A model generated the notes under the pieces. The model ran no database searches. It saw nothing but the letters and a program-made list of their open reading frames with translations, and was not told the origin of the DNA. A stretch of DNA of 64,000 bases, taken from positions 5,580,001 to 5,644,000 of the forward strand of contig NZ_CP061281.1 of NCBI RefSeq assembly GCF_014621695.1, given 5' to 3'. Positions 23,743-32,353 of the stretch are shown one piece after another. Position 1 is the first letter of the stretch. Each line of letters starts with the position of its first letter. Position numbers and translations under genes: made by a program. This stretch comes from Streptomyces xanthii (GTDB taxonomy: Bacteria > Actinomycetota > Actinomycetes > Streptomycetales > Streptomycetaceae).

Positions 23743-25050
23743 ATGGCGGAGAGCGGGAGCACCGGGACGGCAGGGAGCACCGGGACAGCACCACCGCCAC
23801 CCCGGACCGGACCGCCCGGCGCGGCGGCCCGCACCGGCCTCCTCGTCACCCTCGTGCTCGGCGGACTCACCGCCGTGCCGCCGCTGTCGATGGACATGTA
23901 CCTCCCGGCCCTGCCCGAGGTCACCGGCGCCCTGCACACCTCCGCCGCCACCGCCCAGCTCACCCTGACCGCCTGCCTCACCGGCATGGCGCTCGGCCAG
24001 CTCGTCGTCGGCCCGATGAGCGACCGGTGGGGCCGCCGCGGACCGCTCCTGACCGGCCTCCTCGTCTACGTCGCCGCGACCGCGATCTGCGCCCTCGCGC
24101 CGAACGCCGCCCTGCTCATCGCCTTCCGGCTGCTCCAGGGACTCGCGGGCGCCGCCGGCATCGTCATCGCCCGCGCCGTCGTCCGCGACCTCTACGACGG
24201 CGTCGCGATGGCCCGCTTCTTCTCCACTCTCATGCTGATCTCCGGCGTCGCCCCGATCGTCGCCCCGCTCATCGGCGGCCAGGTGCTGCGCGTCACCGAC
24301 TGGCGCGGCGTCTTCGTCGTCCTCACCGCGATCGGCCTCGCGCTCACCGCACTCGTGTGGAAGTGCCTGCCCGAGACGCTGGCGCCCGAGCGGCGGCACG
24401 GCGGGGGAGTGGGCGAGGCGCTGCGCACCATGCGCGGGCTGCTCGCCGACCGCGTCTTCGCCGGGTACATGATCGCGGGCGGTTTCGCGTTCGCCGCGCT
24501 GTTCGCCTACATCAGCGCCTCCCCGTTCGTCATCCAGGAGATCTACGGCGCCTCGCCGCAGACCTTCAGCCTGCTCTTCGGGCTGAACTCGGTCGGTCTG
24601 ATCGCCGTCGGCCAGCTCAACGGCAAGCTGCTCGTCGGCCGCGTCGACCTCGACAAGGTCCTCGGCACCGGGATCGGCCTCATCGTCCTCGCCGCCGGAT
24701 TCCTGCTCCTCGTCGCCACCGGAGTGTTCGGCAGCCCCGAGCGGCTCGGCCTCGTACCGGTATCGGCGGGCCTGTTCGCGCTCATGGCCTCGATGGCCCT
24801 GACCACCCCGAACACCAACGCGCTCGCCCTCATGCGCACCCCGCACGCCGCCGGTTCCGCCTCCGCGCTGCTCGGCACCTCCTCCTTCCTCATAGGGGCC
24901 GTCGCCTCGCCGCTCGTCGGCATCGCGGGCGAGCACACCGCCGTCCCCATGGCCGTCGTCCAGCTCGGCTGCGGACTCGCCGCCGCCCTCGCCTTCGTCA
25001 CGCTGTGCCGCCCCTGGCAGCAGCGCGCCGAGGAGGTGCGGGAAAGCTGA
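23743..25050 (+). CDS. Bcr/CflA-type MFS drug exporter
   Basis: 435 residues, 12 membrane spans. The family start is LGGLTAVPPLSMDMYLPALP, followed by motif A-like MSDRWGRRGPLL between spans 2 and 3 and LLQGLAGAAGIVIARAVVRD (span 5 motif C region). It should export hydrophobic drugs by proton antiport. The first 25 residues include a perfect two-unit peptide repeat GSTGTA-GSTGTA encoded by an 18-base repeat. The stop overlaps the start of the serine hydrolase gene by four bases. Confidence 0.9.
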   Translation: MAESGSTGTAGSTGTAPPPPRTGPPGAAARTGLLVTLVLGGLTAVPPLSMDMYLPALPEVTGALHTSAATAQLTLTACLTGMALGQLVVGPMSDRWGRRGPLLTGLLVYVAATAICALAPNAALLIAFRLLQGLAGAAGIVIARAVVRDLYDGVAMARFFSTLMLISGVAPIVAPLIGGQVLRVTDWRGVFVVLTAIGLALTALVWKCLPETLAPERRHGGGVGEALRTMRGLLADRVFAGYMIAGGFAFAALFAYISASPFVIQEIYGASPQTFSLLFGLNSVGLIAVGQLNGKLLVGRVDLDKVLGTGIGLIVLAAGFLLLVATGVFGSPERLGLVPVSAGLFALMASMALTTPNTNALALMRTPHAAGSASALLGTSSFLIGAVASPLVGIAGEHTAVPMAVVQLGCGLAAALAFVTLCRPWQQRAEEVRES

Positions 25051-26186
25051 GCACGCCAAGACTGCGCCCTGGCACCCCCGAGCGGGCCGGGCTCGACGCC
25101 GCGCACCTCGCCGACCTCGTACGCGACGTGCGTCTGCTGCCCGAGGGGGAGCACCCCTGGTGCGCGGGCGCCGTCCTGCTCGCCGGACGCGGCCCGGTGA
25201 TCGCCGCCGAGGCCGTCTGCGGCTGGGCGGTGCGCTACTCCGCCTACGACGAGCGCACCGACCGGGGCGTGGAACTGCCGCCCGCCGCCCGGGTCCCCAT
25301 GGCCCCCGACACCCCCTTCGACCTGGCCTCCCTCACCAAACTCTTCACCTCGATCGCCGCCGTGCAGCAGATCGAGCGCGGCACCCTCGGCATCGACGCC
25401 CGGGTCGGCGCCTACGTCCCCGAGTTCACGGCCGCCGCCGAGCACGGCATCACCGTCCGCCAGCTCCTCACCCACACCTCAGGCCTGCGCCCCGAACTCC
25501 CGCTGTACGACGCCCCGGACCAGGCCGCCCGGATCGCCGCCCTGCGCGCGGAGCGGCCCTCGTCGGAGCCCGGCGAACACCGCTACTCCGACCTGAACAT
25601 GCTGCTGCTCCAGCACGTCCTGGAGCGCCTCACCGGCCGCCCGCTCGACGTCCTGATCCGCGACGGCATCACCCGGCCCCTCGGCATGACCGCCACCTCC
25701 TTCGGGCCCCGGCCGGGCGCCGCCGCCACCGAGGACCAGGGCCGACCCTGGGCCAAGGCCGAGCGCGGCATGCTGCGCGGCGAGGTGCACGACGAGAACG
25801 CCTGGGCGCTCGGCGGCGTCGCCGGGCACGCGGGTCTCTTCTCCACCGCGCCCGATCTGGCGATCCTGTGCCGGACCCTGCTCGGCGGCGGCTCCTACGG
25901 CACCGCGCGCATCCTCGGCCCCGACTTCGTCGACCTCATGCTGGCCGCCCCCGGGCTCGGCTTCGCCGTCGACCAGCCCTGGTTCATGGGCGAGCTCGCG
26001 GGGCACGGAGCGGCCGGCCACACCGGCTTCACCGGCACGTCCCTGGTCGTCGACCCCGCCACGGACACGTTCCTCGTGCTGCTCGCCAACACCGTCCACC
26101 CGCGCCGCCGTCCCGCCGACAGCGCGCCCCGCGCCGCCGCGGCCACCCGTCTCGCCCGCGCGGTGATCCCGCTCGGCGCCCCTTAA
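25047..26186 (+). CDS. Serine hydrolase of the beta-lactamase/penicillin-binding (class C) family
   Basis: 379 residues. The active-site SxxK is Ser95-Leu-Thr-Lys98 (DLASLTKLF), the second motif is YSDLN (Tyr base), and the third is HTGFTGTS near 330, replacing KTG with HTG as in many esterase-like members. There is no signal peptide, so it is probably cytosolic, an esterase or amide hydrolase rather than a resistance enzyme. The only start available is CTG, overlapping the exporter stop as CTGA with AGGAGG ten bases upstream. Coupling suggests a shared task with the exporter. Confidence 0.87.
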   Translation: MSTPRLRPGTPERAGLDAAHLADLVRDVRLLPEGEHPWCAGAVLLAGRGPVIAAEAVCGWAVRYSAYDERTDRGVELPPAARVPMAPDTPFDLASLTKLFTSIAAVQQIERGTLGIDARVGAYVPEFTAAAEHGITVRQLLTHTSGLRPELPLYDAPDQAARIAALRAERPSSEPGEHRYSDLNMLLLQHVLERLTGRPLDVLIRDGITRPLGMTATSFGPRPGAAATEDQGRPWAKAERGMLRGEVHDENAWALGGVAGHAGLFSTAPDLAILCRTLLGGGSYGTARILGPDFVDLMLAAPGLGFAVDQPWFMGELAGHGAAGHTGFTGTSLVVDPATDTFLVLLANTVHPRRRPADSAPRAAAATRLARAVIPLGAP

Positions 26187-26195
26187 AATTCCTGG

Positions 26196-27206
26196 GTGAA
26201 CGCCCCGATCCAGTCCTCCGCCGACACCCTCCGCTCGGCCCTCGCCGGTCTCCTCGACGGACTGCCGCCCAGCCAGGCGGCCCGCGCCGTCGACCGGCTC
26301 ATCGCCAGCTACCGGGGCACCACCCCGACCGACGCGCCGATCCTGCGGGACCGGGCGGACGTCGCGGCGTACGCGGCGTACCGGATGCCGGCCACGTTCG
26401 AGGCGGTGCGCTCGGCGCTGGGCGCGCTGCTCGACGCCGCCCCGGCCGACTGGCTGCCCGGCTCCCACCTCGACATCGGGGGCGGGACCGGCGCGGCGGT
26501 CTGGGCCGCGCGCGACGTCCTGCCCGGCACCCGCCCCACGACGGTCCTCGACTGGTCCGAGCCCGCGCTCGCCCTCGGCCGCGAACTCGCGTCCCGCGAC
26601 GCCGGCCTGGAGTCCTCGGTCACCTGGAAGCGCGGCCGCATCGGCACCGGCGATCCGCTGCCCGGCGCCGATCTCGTCACCGTCTCCTACGTGCTCAAGG
26701 AGCTGACGGAGGCGGACCGCGCGGTGGTCGTCGACGCGGCGGCCGGCGCGTCCGACGCCTCGGGCGGGGCCGTGGTCGTCATCGAGCCCGGCACCCCGGA
26801 CGGCTACCTGCGCGTCATCGAGGCCCGCGACCGGCTGATCGCCGCCGGTTTCCAGGTCGCCGCGCCGTGCCCGCACAGCGCGGCCTGCCCGATCGTGGCC
26901 GGCACGGACTGGTGCCACTTCTCGGCGCGGGTCGCCCGGTCCTCCCTGCACCGACGGGTCAAGGGAGGCTCGCTGGCGTACGAGGACGAGAAGTTCGCGT
27001 ACGTGGCGGCCGTGCGCTTCGACCCGGAGCGGGGCGCGTCCCGCATCGTGCGCAAGCCCCAGATCCGCAAGGGCCAGGTCCTCCTCGACCTCTGCGAGCC
27101 GGTCCCCGGCCTGAACCGCGTCACGGTGACGAAGAAGCACGGGTCGCTCTACCGGGCGGCCCGGGACGCGGAGTGGGGCGACCCCTGGCCCCCGGCCTCG
27201 GCCTGA
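26196..27206 (+). CDS. Rsm22-family (METTL17-like) ribosomal methyltransferase-like protein
   Basis: 336 residues. A SAM-binding fold is shown by HLDIGGGTGAAVWAA (92-106) and VLDWSEPALALG. The C-terminal part carries four Cys, Cys225, Cys231, Cys240 and Cys300 (PCPHSAACP, WCHFS, LLDLCEP), the set that in the mitochondrial relative METTL17 binds a 4Fe-4S cluster. Homologues assist assembly of the small ribosomal subunit. Start is GTG, nine bases after the hydrolase stop, so it may share that transcript, though the functions look unrelated. Confidence 0.88.
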   Translation: MNAPIQSSADTLRSALAGLLDGLPPSQAARAVDRLIASYRGTTPTDAPILRDRADVAAYAAYRMPATFEAVRSALGALLDAAPADWLPGSHLDIGGGTGAAVWAARDVLPGTRPTTVLDWSEPALALGRELASRDAGLESSVTWKRGRIGTGDPLPGADLVTVSYVLKELTEADRAVVVDAAAGASDASGGAVVVIEPGTPDGYLRVIEARDRLIAAGFQVAAPCPHSAACPIVAGTDWCHFSARVARSSLHRRVKGGSLAYEDEKFAYVAAVRFDPERGASRIVRKPQIRKGQVLLDLCEPVPGLNRVTVTKKHGSLYRAARDAEWGDPWPPASA

Positions 27207-27231
27207 GCGCGGCGTCACCCGGCGACGATCG

Positions 27232-27417
27232 TCAGGGTGCCTCGGACTCGCCCCGCTGATCCCGCAACCTGCGGAGCAGCTCCCGTTTCTGCGTGACCGG
27301 GTCGGCGGCCCCGCCGCCCACCCGGCCCCCGCGCCCGCCGCCGCGCAGCGCCTTGCGGGAGAGGTTGCTGCGGGTGCCGCCGACGCCCAGCATGCCGCCT
27401 GATCCACCTCGGGTCAT
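27232..27417 (-). CDS. DUF6243-type small basic protein
   Basis: 61 residues, very basic and Gly-rich: MTRGGSGGMLGVGGTRSNL, then SRKALRGGGRGGRVGGG, then a short helix TQKRELLRRLRDQRG. The GGMLGVGGTR start is characteristic of small Streptomyces proteins grouped as DUF6243, as far as I recall; function unknown, nucleic-acid binding is plausible from charge. It is divergent from a TetR gene and shares with it a region holding three copies of one operator, so it is the likely target of that repressor. Confidence 0.75.
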   Translation of the reverse strand: MTRGGSGGMLGVGGTRSNLSRKALRGGGRGGRVGGGAADPVTQKRELLRRLRDQRGESEAP

Positions 27418-27446
27418 GGTGTCTCCTCCACGAATCGACCAACTAG

Positions 27447-27465
27447 GCGAGACGTATCGTCTCGC
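27447..27465. promoter_or_regulatory. TetR operator I (DUF6243/tetR divergent region)
   Basis: GCGAGACG, TAT, CGTCTCGC: a perfect 8-bp dyad, the best of three related sites. It lies 30 bases upstream of the DUF6243 start, so it would control that gene. Confidence 0.8.
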
Positions 27466-27488
27466 TCTCGGAACATGCTCCACTCTGA

Positions 27489-27507
27489 GCGAGACGCACC
27501 GTCTTGT
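27489..27507. promoter_or_regulatory. TetR operator II
   Basis: GCGAGACG, CAC, CGTCTTGT: the same 19-bp pattern with two changes in the right arm, centred 42 bases (about four DNA turns) from operator I. Confidence 0.75.
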
Positions 27508-27526
27508 CAAGGCTTTTCGAGAGGCA

Positions 27527-27545
27527 ATGAGACGGCACGTCTCGC
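27527..27545. promoter_or_regulatory. TetR operator III
   Basis: ATGAGACG, GCA, CGTCTCGC: third copy, 38 bases from operator II and 25 bases before the tetR start, in place for autoregulation. Confidence 0.75.
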
Positions 27546-27570
27546 CTCGCTTCGCTGCTACATTCGATCC

Positions 27571-28242
27571 ATGTCTGCCACACCAGCCAGCACACCCGCC
27601 AAGAAGACGGCCCCCGACGCGGCCCGCCGCAGCGAACGCTCCCGCCGCGCCATCTACGACGCCGCCCTCGGCCTCGTCGGCGAGATCGGCTACCCCCGCA
27701 CCACCATCGAGGGCATCGCCGCCCGCGCCGGCGTCGGCAAGCAGACGATCTACCGCTGGTGGGGATCGAAGGCCGAGGTCCTGATGGAGGCCTTCATCGA
27801 CCTCAACGAGCAGAACGCGCGCGCCGCCGCCGCGAACCACCCCGGCGTCCCCGTCGGCGCGTCGGGCCTGCCCGACACCGGCGACCTCGCCGCCGACCTC
27901 AAGCTCGTCCTGCGCGCCACCGTCGACGAACTCCAGGACCCCCGCTTCGAGGCCCCCGCCCGCGCCCTGGCCGCCGAGGGCCTCGCCGACCGGGAGTTCG
28001 CCGAGGGCTTCGTCCGCCGCCTCCTCATGCCCGGCCTCGACCTCTACACCGCCCGGCTGCGCTCCGCCCAGGAGGCCGGCCAGCTGCGCGCCGACATCGA
28101 CCCCGAGACCGCCCGCGACCTGTTCGTCTCGCCGATCGCCCAGCGCTGGCTCCAGGGCACCGGACCGCTCGACCACGCGTACACGGACCGTCTCGTCGAG
28201 TACGCCCTCTACGGGATCGCGGCCCGTCCCGCCACCCCCTGA
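27571..28242 (+). CDS. TetR family repressor
   Basis: 223 residues. After a disordered Ala/Thr/Lys start the DNA-binding domain is RSRRAIYDAALGLVGEIGY, TTIEGIAARAGVGKQTIYRWW, typical of the TetR group whose members end QTIYRWW. The C-terminal part is helical and ligand-binding. Three copies of a 19-bp palindrome lie between this gene and the divergent DUF6243 gene, so autoregulation plus control of that small protein is likely. Confidence 0.9.
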   Translation: MSATPASTPAKKTAPDAARRSERSRRAIYDAALGLVGEIGYPRTTIEGIAARAGVGKQTIYRWWGSKAEVLMEAFIDLNEQNARAAAANHPGVPVGASGLPDTGDLAADLKLVLRATVDELQDPRFEAPARALAAEGLADREFAEGFVRRLLMPGLDLYTARLRSAQEAGQLRADIDPETARDLFVSPIAQRWLQGTGPLDHAYTDRLVEYALYGIAARPATP

Positions 28243-28309
28243 ACGCCTGTCCGTACGGGCCCTGGGTACCCCGGATGGGAAGTGTGGCCACCCGGGGCGC
28301 AGGATGGTG

Positions 28310-28324
28310 GGACCATGTTGGTCC
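28310..28324. promoter_or_regulatory. Short palindrome upstream of the primase-polymerase-like gene
   Basis: GGACCA, TGT, TGGTCC, a perfect 6-bp dyad about 47 bases before the next start. It could be an operator or a weak terminator for tetR. No further support. Confidence 0.35.
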
Positions 28325-28370
28325 GGGATTCATCCGGTCACTCGGCACGACGGCGATGGTGAGGGGATAG

Positions 28371-29099
28371 ATGGGCGCGGCGCACGACGGCAGCGGACAC
28401 GGCGGCCTGGGCCGGTTCACCCGGTGGCTGAAGGCCTCCCGGGCGCCCAGACAGGCCCCCGTCGACCCGGACCGTGAGGCGCTGCTGCTGGCCGCCGCCG
28501 CGGCCGGACTCCCGCTGGCCCCGGCCGCGCACCCCGCCGACTACCGCTGTTCGTGCAACCGCATCGGCTGTCCGACGCCGGGCCGGCACCCCATCTCGTT
28601 CGCCTGGCAGACCCAGTCCACGACGGACCGCGGCCAGATCGAGCGCTGGGCCCGGCACCAGCCGCAGGCCAACTTCGTCACCGCGACCGGCATGGTCCAC
28701 GACGTCCTGGACGTCCCGCTGGCCGCCGGTCAGGAGGCGCTGGAGCGGCTGCTCTCCACCGGCGTCGACGTCGGGCCCGTCGCCGAGTCCGGCGGCGACC
28801 GCATGCTGTTCTTCACGGCGACCCGCGGCACCCCGGCCGACGAGGACGAGTGGTGGCCCTGCGAGCTCGACTGTCACCCCGAGACGATGGACGAGCACCC
28901 CGGCCTGCGCTGGCACTGCCGCGGCTCCTACACCCTGGTCCCGCCGGCCCGCCTGCCCGGCGACCGCGCGGTGACCTGGCTGCGCGGCCCGGAGCACCCG
29001 CTGCCGGACCCGCTCACTCTCCTCGAAGCGCTCACCGACGCGTGCGCCCGCCACACGGGCGCCGACGAGCCGGACTACACCGGCGCCTGGCCCTCGTAG
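28371..29099 (+). CDS. Bifunctional DNA primase/polymerase-like (Prim-Pol) domain protein
   Basis: 242 residues. The fold is suggested by AHPADYRCSCNRIGCPTPGRHP (Cys-rich entry), NFVTATGMVHDVLDVPLAAGQ where the catalytic DxD of archaeo-eukaryotic primases would be, and LRWHCRGSYTLVPPARLPG near the end. In active enzymes the metal motif is hhhDhD; here it reads VLDVP, so one Asp is missing and activity is doubtful. There is no helicase domain and no plasmid or phage context. Streptomyces chromosomes carry several such stand-alone proteins of unknown role. GAGGGG precedes the ATG. Confidence 0.78.
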   Translation: MGAAHDGSGHGGLGRFTRWLKASRAPRQAPVDPDREALLLAAAAAGLPLAPAAHPADYRCSCNRIGCPTPGRHPISFAWQTQSTTDRGQIERWARHQPQANFVTATGMVHDVLDVPLAAGQEALERLLSTGVDVGPVAESGGDRMLFFTATRGTPADEDEWWPCELDCHPETMDEHPGLRWHCRGSYTLVPPARLPGDRAVTWLRGPEHPLPDPLTLLEALTDACARHTGADEPDYTGAWPS

Positions 29100-29109
29100 G
29101 CCGCGGGTC

Positions 29110-30090
29110 TCAGGAACCCTCGGCCGTGGTGATGCCCTGGACCCGGCCGAGGACCTGGACCGGCCCGGAGGAGCCCGCCGGGGCGAGCGCCGCCTGGTTC
29201 GACACGTAGCCGTACGTCGCGGACTGCTTCGGCTCGCCCGTCATCAGCGCCTTCACGCTGGGGTTGATCGCCGGCAGGTCGCTGCCCTGGGACGCGGTCT
29301 GCTTCTCGTAGCGCCGCGTCGTGAAGAAGACGAGCGCCCCGCCGTCCTTGGTGCGCAGCGCGACCGGGGCGTTGTCGCCCGAGGTGAGCGGCTCGTCGAT
29401 GAACTGCGTCGCGAGACCGGGCCGCGACTCGTTCTTCTCGCGGGCCTCGCGCGTCACTGAGGTGTACGGGCCCGGCGCGAACCCGGAGCCGCCGTCCTTC
29501 AGATACGCCGCGTACCGCGCGGGCAGCTTCTGAGGGGGCACCGCGAGACCGGACGCGTCCGCGTCCACGGCCTCGCCCCAGCCGTCCGCGTCCACGTCGA
29601 ACGCGGGAACCTGGCTCTCCCGGAGCACCGTCAGGTACGACACCGCCCACGGCCGGTTCTCCGCGTCACGGGTGAAGACGAGGAGCCAGCGGGTGCCCGT
29701 ACCGCGGCTGCTGTCCGTGTCCGCGACGAACCAGCGGGGCCAGCCCGCCTTCTTCGGCACGGTGAACTTCGCGTCGGTCAGCTTCAGCGGGGAGTGCTTC
29801 GGATTGCCCTCGGGCTGCAGCGCGTGGCCCGCCTTCAGCTTGGCCGCGTCGATCGCCGCGAGCGGCCCGGTCACGTACTTCTCGTCGGCCGACCGGTCGT
29901 ACGTCCGGTCCGCCTTGTTGTACGCGGTCACGAAGGTGTCCAGAGCCCGCGCGGCCTCCGCCTTCGTCGTCGTCGGGACGACCTCGAGCTCCCCGTGCAC
30001 GGTCACGCACCCGCTCGCCGTGAGGGACAGCAGGGCCGCCGCCACGACCGCCGCGGCCGGGCGCCCGCGCCTGTTCCTGACCTCGCTCAT
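29110..30090 (-). CDS. Lipoprotein of unknown function
   Basis: 326 residues. The signal peptide ends in a lipobox LTASGC (Cys28), so it is anchored outside the membrane. Two similar-sized alpha/beta parts follow, each with an NTF2-like look: LDTFVTAYNKADRTYD... TRWLLVFTRDAENRPWAVSYL, then VTREAREKNESR... GALVFFTTRRYEK. No catalytic residues recognised. It lies downstream of the iron uptake operon but after a terminator, and converges on the primase-like gene. Confidence 0.8.
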   Translation of the reverse strand: MSEVRNRRGRPAAAVVAAALLSLTASGCVTVHGELEVVPTTTKAEAARALDTFVTAYNKADRTYDRSADEKYVTGPLAAIDAAKLKAGHALQPEGNPKHSPLKLTDAKFTVPKKAGWPRWFVADTDSSRGTGTRWLLVFTRDAENRPWAVSYLTVLRESQVPAFDVDADGWGEAVDADASGLAVPPQKLPARYAAYLKDGGSGFAPGPYTSVTREAREKNESRPGLATQFIDEPLTSGDNAPVALRTKDGGALVFFTTRRYEKQTASQGSDLPAINPSVKALMTGEPKQSATYGYVSNQAALAPAGSSGPVQVLGRVQGITTAEGS

Positions 30091-30110
30091 GACCTTGACC
30101 TCACCTACCC

Positions 30111-30138
30111 CTTCCCGGGGCCGAACCCTACCGGGAAG
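30111..30138 (-). terminator. Terminator of the efeOBU operon
   Basis: Arms CTTCCCGG and CCGGGAAG with a 12-base loop, 35-62 bases beyond the efeU stop. Confidence 0.55.
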
Positions 30139-30172
30139 AGGCAGGCCGTAGTTCCGCCGGGGCCCTCGGGCC

Positions 30173-31009
30173 TCAGGCCTCGACCCGCTGCCGCGTACGG
30201 CGCGAGAACAGGCCGGGCGGGGCGAAGAACAGCGCCAGCGTCGGCACCAAGTAGGCGCACCACACGGCGACTTGGAGCACCGTCGGGTCGGGCTGGAAGT
30301 TGAAGACGCCCTTGAGGAGCGTGCCCAGCCAGCCGTCGGGCGCGATCGTCGAACTGATGTCGAAGGCCAGGTTGTTCAGACCGCCGATGAAGTCCGCCTC
30401 CTGCAGGTCGTGCACGCCGTACGCGAGCACGCCCGCCGCCACGACGACCAGCATGCCGCCGGTCCACGTGAAGAACTTCGCCAGGTTGATCCTCAGCGCG
30501 CCCCGGTAGAACAGCCAGCCGAGGAACACCGCCGTGGCGAGACCGAGCAGCGCGCCGATCACCGGCTCCGACGTGCCGTTGCTGGTGGCGTGCACCGCCG
30601 TCCACACGAACAGCGACGTCTCCAGGCCCTCCCGGCCCACCGCGAGGAACGCCGTGACGACCAGCGCCACCGTGCCCATCTGCAGCGCGGCGTCCAGCTT
30701 GCCGTGCAGCTCCGACTTCAGGTGCCGGGCGGTGCGCCGCATCCAGAACACCATCCACGTCACCAGGCCCACGGCGACGATCGACAGCGAACCGCCGAGC
30801 GCCTCCTGCGCCTTGAACGTCATCTCCTGCGAGCCGAACTCCAGCGCCGCGCCGAAACCGAAGGCCACGAGCACGGCCACGCCGACGCCGAGCCACACCG
30901 GCTTCAGGGCGTCCTTGCGGTCCGTCTTCACCAGGTAGGCGATGAGGATGCAGACGATCAGGCTCGCCTCGAGGCCCTCGCGCAGGCCGATCAGATAGTT
31001 CGCGAACAT
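30173..31009 (-). CDS. efeU: Iron permease EfeU (FTR1 family)
   Basis: 278 residues, seven membrane spans. The two REGLE motifs of ferrous/ferric iron permeases are present: GLREGLEASL at 9-18 and VGREGLETSL at 125-134. It moves iron inward, working with EfeO and EfeB. It starts four bases after the efeB stop, the ribosome site lying inside the efeB end, so the two are coupled. Last gene of the efeO-efeB-efeU operon; the order O-B-U differs from the U-O-B order of E. coli. Confidence 0.94.
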   Translation of the reverse strand: MFANYLIGLREGLEASLIVCILIAYLVKTDRKDALKPVWLGVGVAVLVAFGFGAALEFGSQEMTFKAQEALGGSLSIVAVGLVTWMVFWMRRTARHLKSELHGKLDAALQMGTVALVVTAFLAVGREGLETSLFVWTAVHATSNGTSEPVIGALLGLATAVFLGWLFYRGALRINLAKFFTWTGGMLVVVAAGVLAYGVHDLQEADFIGGLNNLAFDISSTIAPDGWLGTLLKGVFNFQPDPTVLQVAVWCAYLVPTLALFFAPPGLFSRRTRQRVEA

Positions 31010-31013
31010 GCCC

Positions 31014-32303
31014 TCACGCCTCCGTGCGCTCGAAGAGGCCGCGGCCCCACCAGTCGTTCTTGTCCCGCACGCCCGGCGGCACGGCGAACACGGCCGAACC
31101 CACATGCTGGATGTACTCGTTCAGCGCGTCCGCCGCCAGGCTCCGCTGCACCGGGATGAACCCCTTGCGTACGTCCTTCTGGTACGCGAGGAAGAACAGG
31201 CCCGCGTCGAGCCGGCCGAGCCCGTCGGTGCCGTCGGTGAACGAGTAGCCGCGCCGCAGGATCGTCGCCCCGTGATTGGCGTCCGGGTGCGCGAGCCGCA
31301 CGTGCGCGTCCGGCTTCATCGCCTTCAGGAACGGCTGGTCGTGCTCCTTCGCCTTGCCGACGGGCGCGCCCTCGCGCTTGTCGCGGCCGAACACGTCCTC
31401 CTGCTCCTGCAGCGAGGTGCGGTCCCAGGTCTCGACGTTCATCCGGATGCGGCGGGCCACGAGGTACGAGCCGCCGTTCATCCACGTCGAGTCGCCGACC
31501 CACACGTGCTCGGCGAGGCGGTCCTTCTCGGTGCCCGCGATGTTGCGGGTGCCGTCCTTGAATCCGAACAGGTTGCGCGGGGTCTGCGCGTCCGGCGTCG
31601 TCGAGGACGTCTTGCCGAAGCCGAGCTGCGACCAGCGGATGGCGACCTTGCCGAAGCCGATCCGGGCCAGGTTGCGGATGGCGTGCACCGCGACCTGCGG
31701 GTCGTCGGCGCAGGCCTGCACGCACAGGTCGCCGCCGCTGCGCGCCTTGTCGAGGTTGTCGCCGGGGAACTTCGGCAGCTCGACGAGCGCCTCGGGCCGC
31801 TTGTCCGCGACCCCGAACGCCTTGCCGTGCTTGTCGAAGAACGAGGGGCCGAAACCGATCGTCAGGGTCAGCCGGGACGGCTTGAGGCCGAGCGCCTCGC
31901 CCGTGTCGTCCGGCGGCGCCTCCGGCAGCCCGCCGTACGCGCCGTCACCGACCGTGCGGCCCTCGCACATCAGCGCGGCGGCCTCGGTCCAGTCCTTGAG
32001 CAGCTGCACGAACGCCTCGCGGTCGTCCGTCTTCACGTCGAACGCCGCGAAGTGCAGCCGGTCCTGGACCGGGGTCGCGATGCCCGCCTGGTGCGCGCCG
32101 TGGAACGGCACGGCGCCGCCCGTCTCGGCGGCCGGCTGCATGTCGTCGTCGGCCCCGGAACGGGTGAGCGCGACGGCCCCGCCCGCCGCGGCGGCGCCGA
32201 GCGCGAGCCCGGCCCCTCCGGCGGCGAGCAGGGAACGCCGGGACGGGGCGGGGGGCGTCGCCGTCCCCGTGTCCTTGACCTGGTCCGTGTCGGTGTCGGC
32301 CAT
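31014..32303 (-). CDS. efeB: EfeB: Tat-exported DyP-type heme peroxidase
   Basis: 429 residues. Tat signal SRRSLLAAGG at 21-30. The DyP distal motif GFKDGTRN is at 247-254 with catalytic Asp250, and a C-terminal heme-binding segment includes DAHVRLAHPDANHG with candidate proximal His. EfeB oxidises ferrous iron or porphyrin outside the membrane and helps deliver iron to EfeU; deferrochelatase activity has been claimed for relatives. Second gene of the operon, 50 bases after efeO. Confidence 0.94.
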   Translation of the reverse strand: MADTDTDQVKDTGTATPPAPSRRSLLAAGGAGLALGAAAAGGAVALTRSGADDDMQPAAETGGAVPFHGAHQAGIATPVQDRLHFAAFDVKTDDREAFVQLLKDWTEAAALMCEGRTVGDGAYGGLPEAPPDDTGEALGLKPSRLTLTIGFGPSFFDKHGKAFGVADKRPEALVELPKFPGDNLDKARSGGDLCVQACADDPQVAVHAIRNLARIGFGKVAIRWSQLGFGKTSSTTPDAQTPRNLFGFKDGTRNIAGTEKDRLAEHVWVGDSTWMNGGSYLVARRIRMNVETWDRTSLQEQEDVFGRDKREGAPVGKAKEHDQPFLKAMKPDAHVRLAHPDANHGATILRRGYSFTDGTDGLGRLDAGLFFLAYQKDVRKGFIPVQRSLAADALNEYIQHVGSAVFAVPPGVRDKNDWWGRGLFERTEA

Positions 32304-32353
32304 GGGCTGCCTCCTGATGCCTTTCGAACGTCCGCCGGTTCCCTGACGACGAC

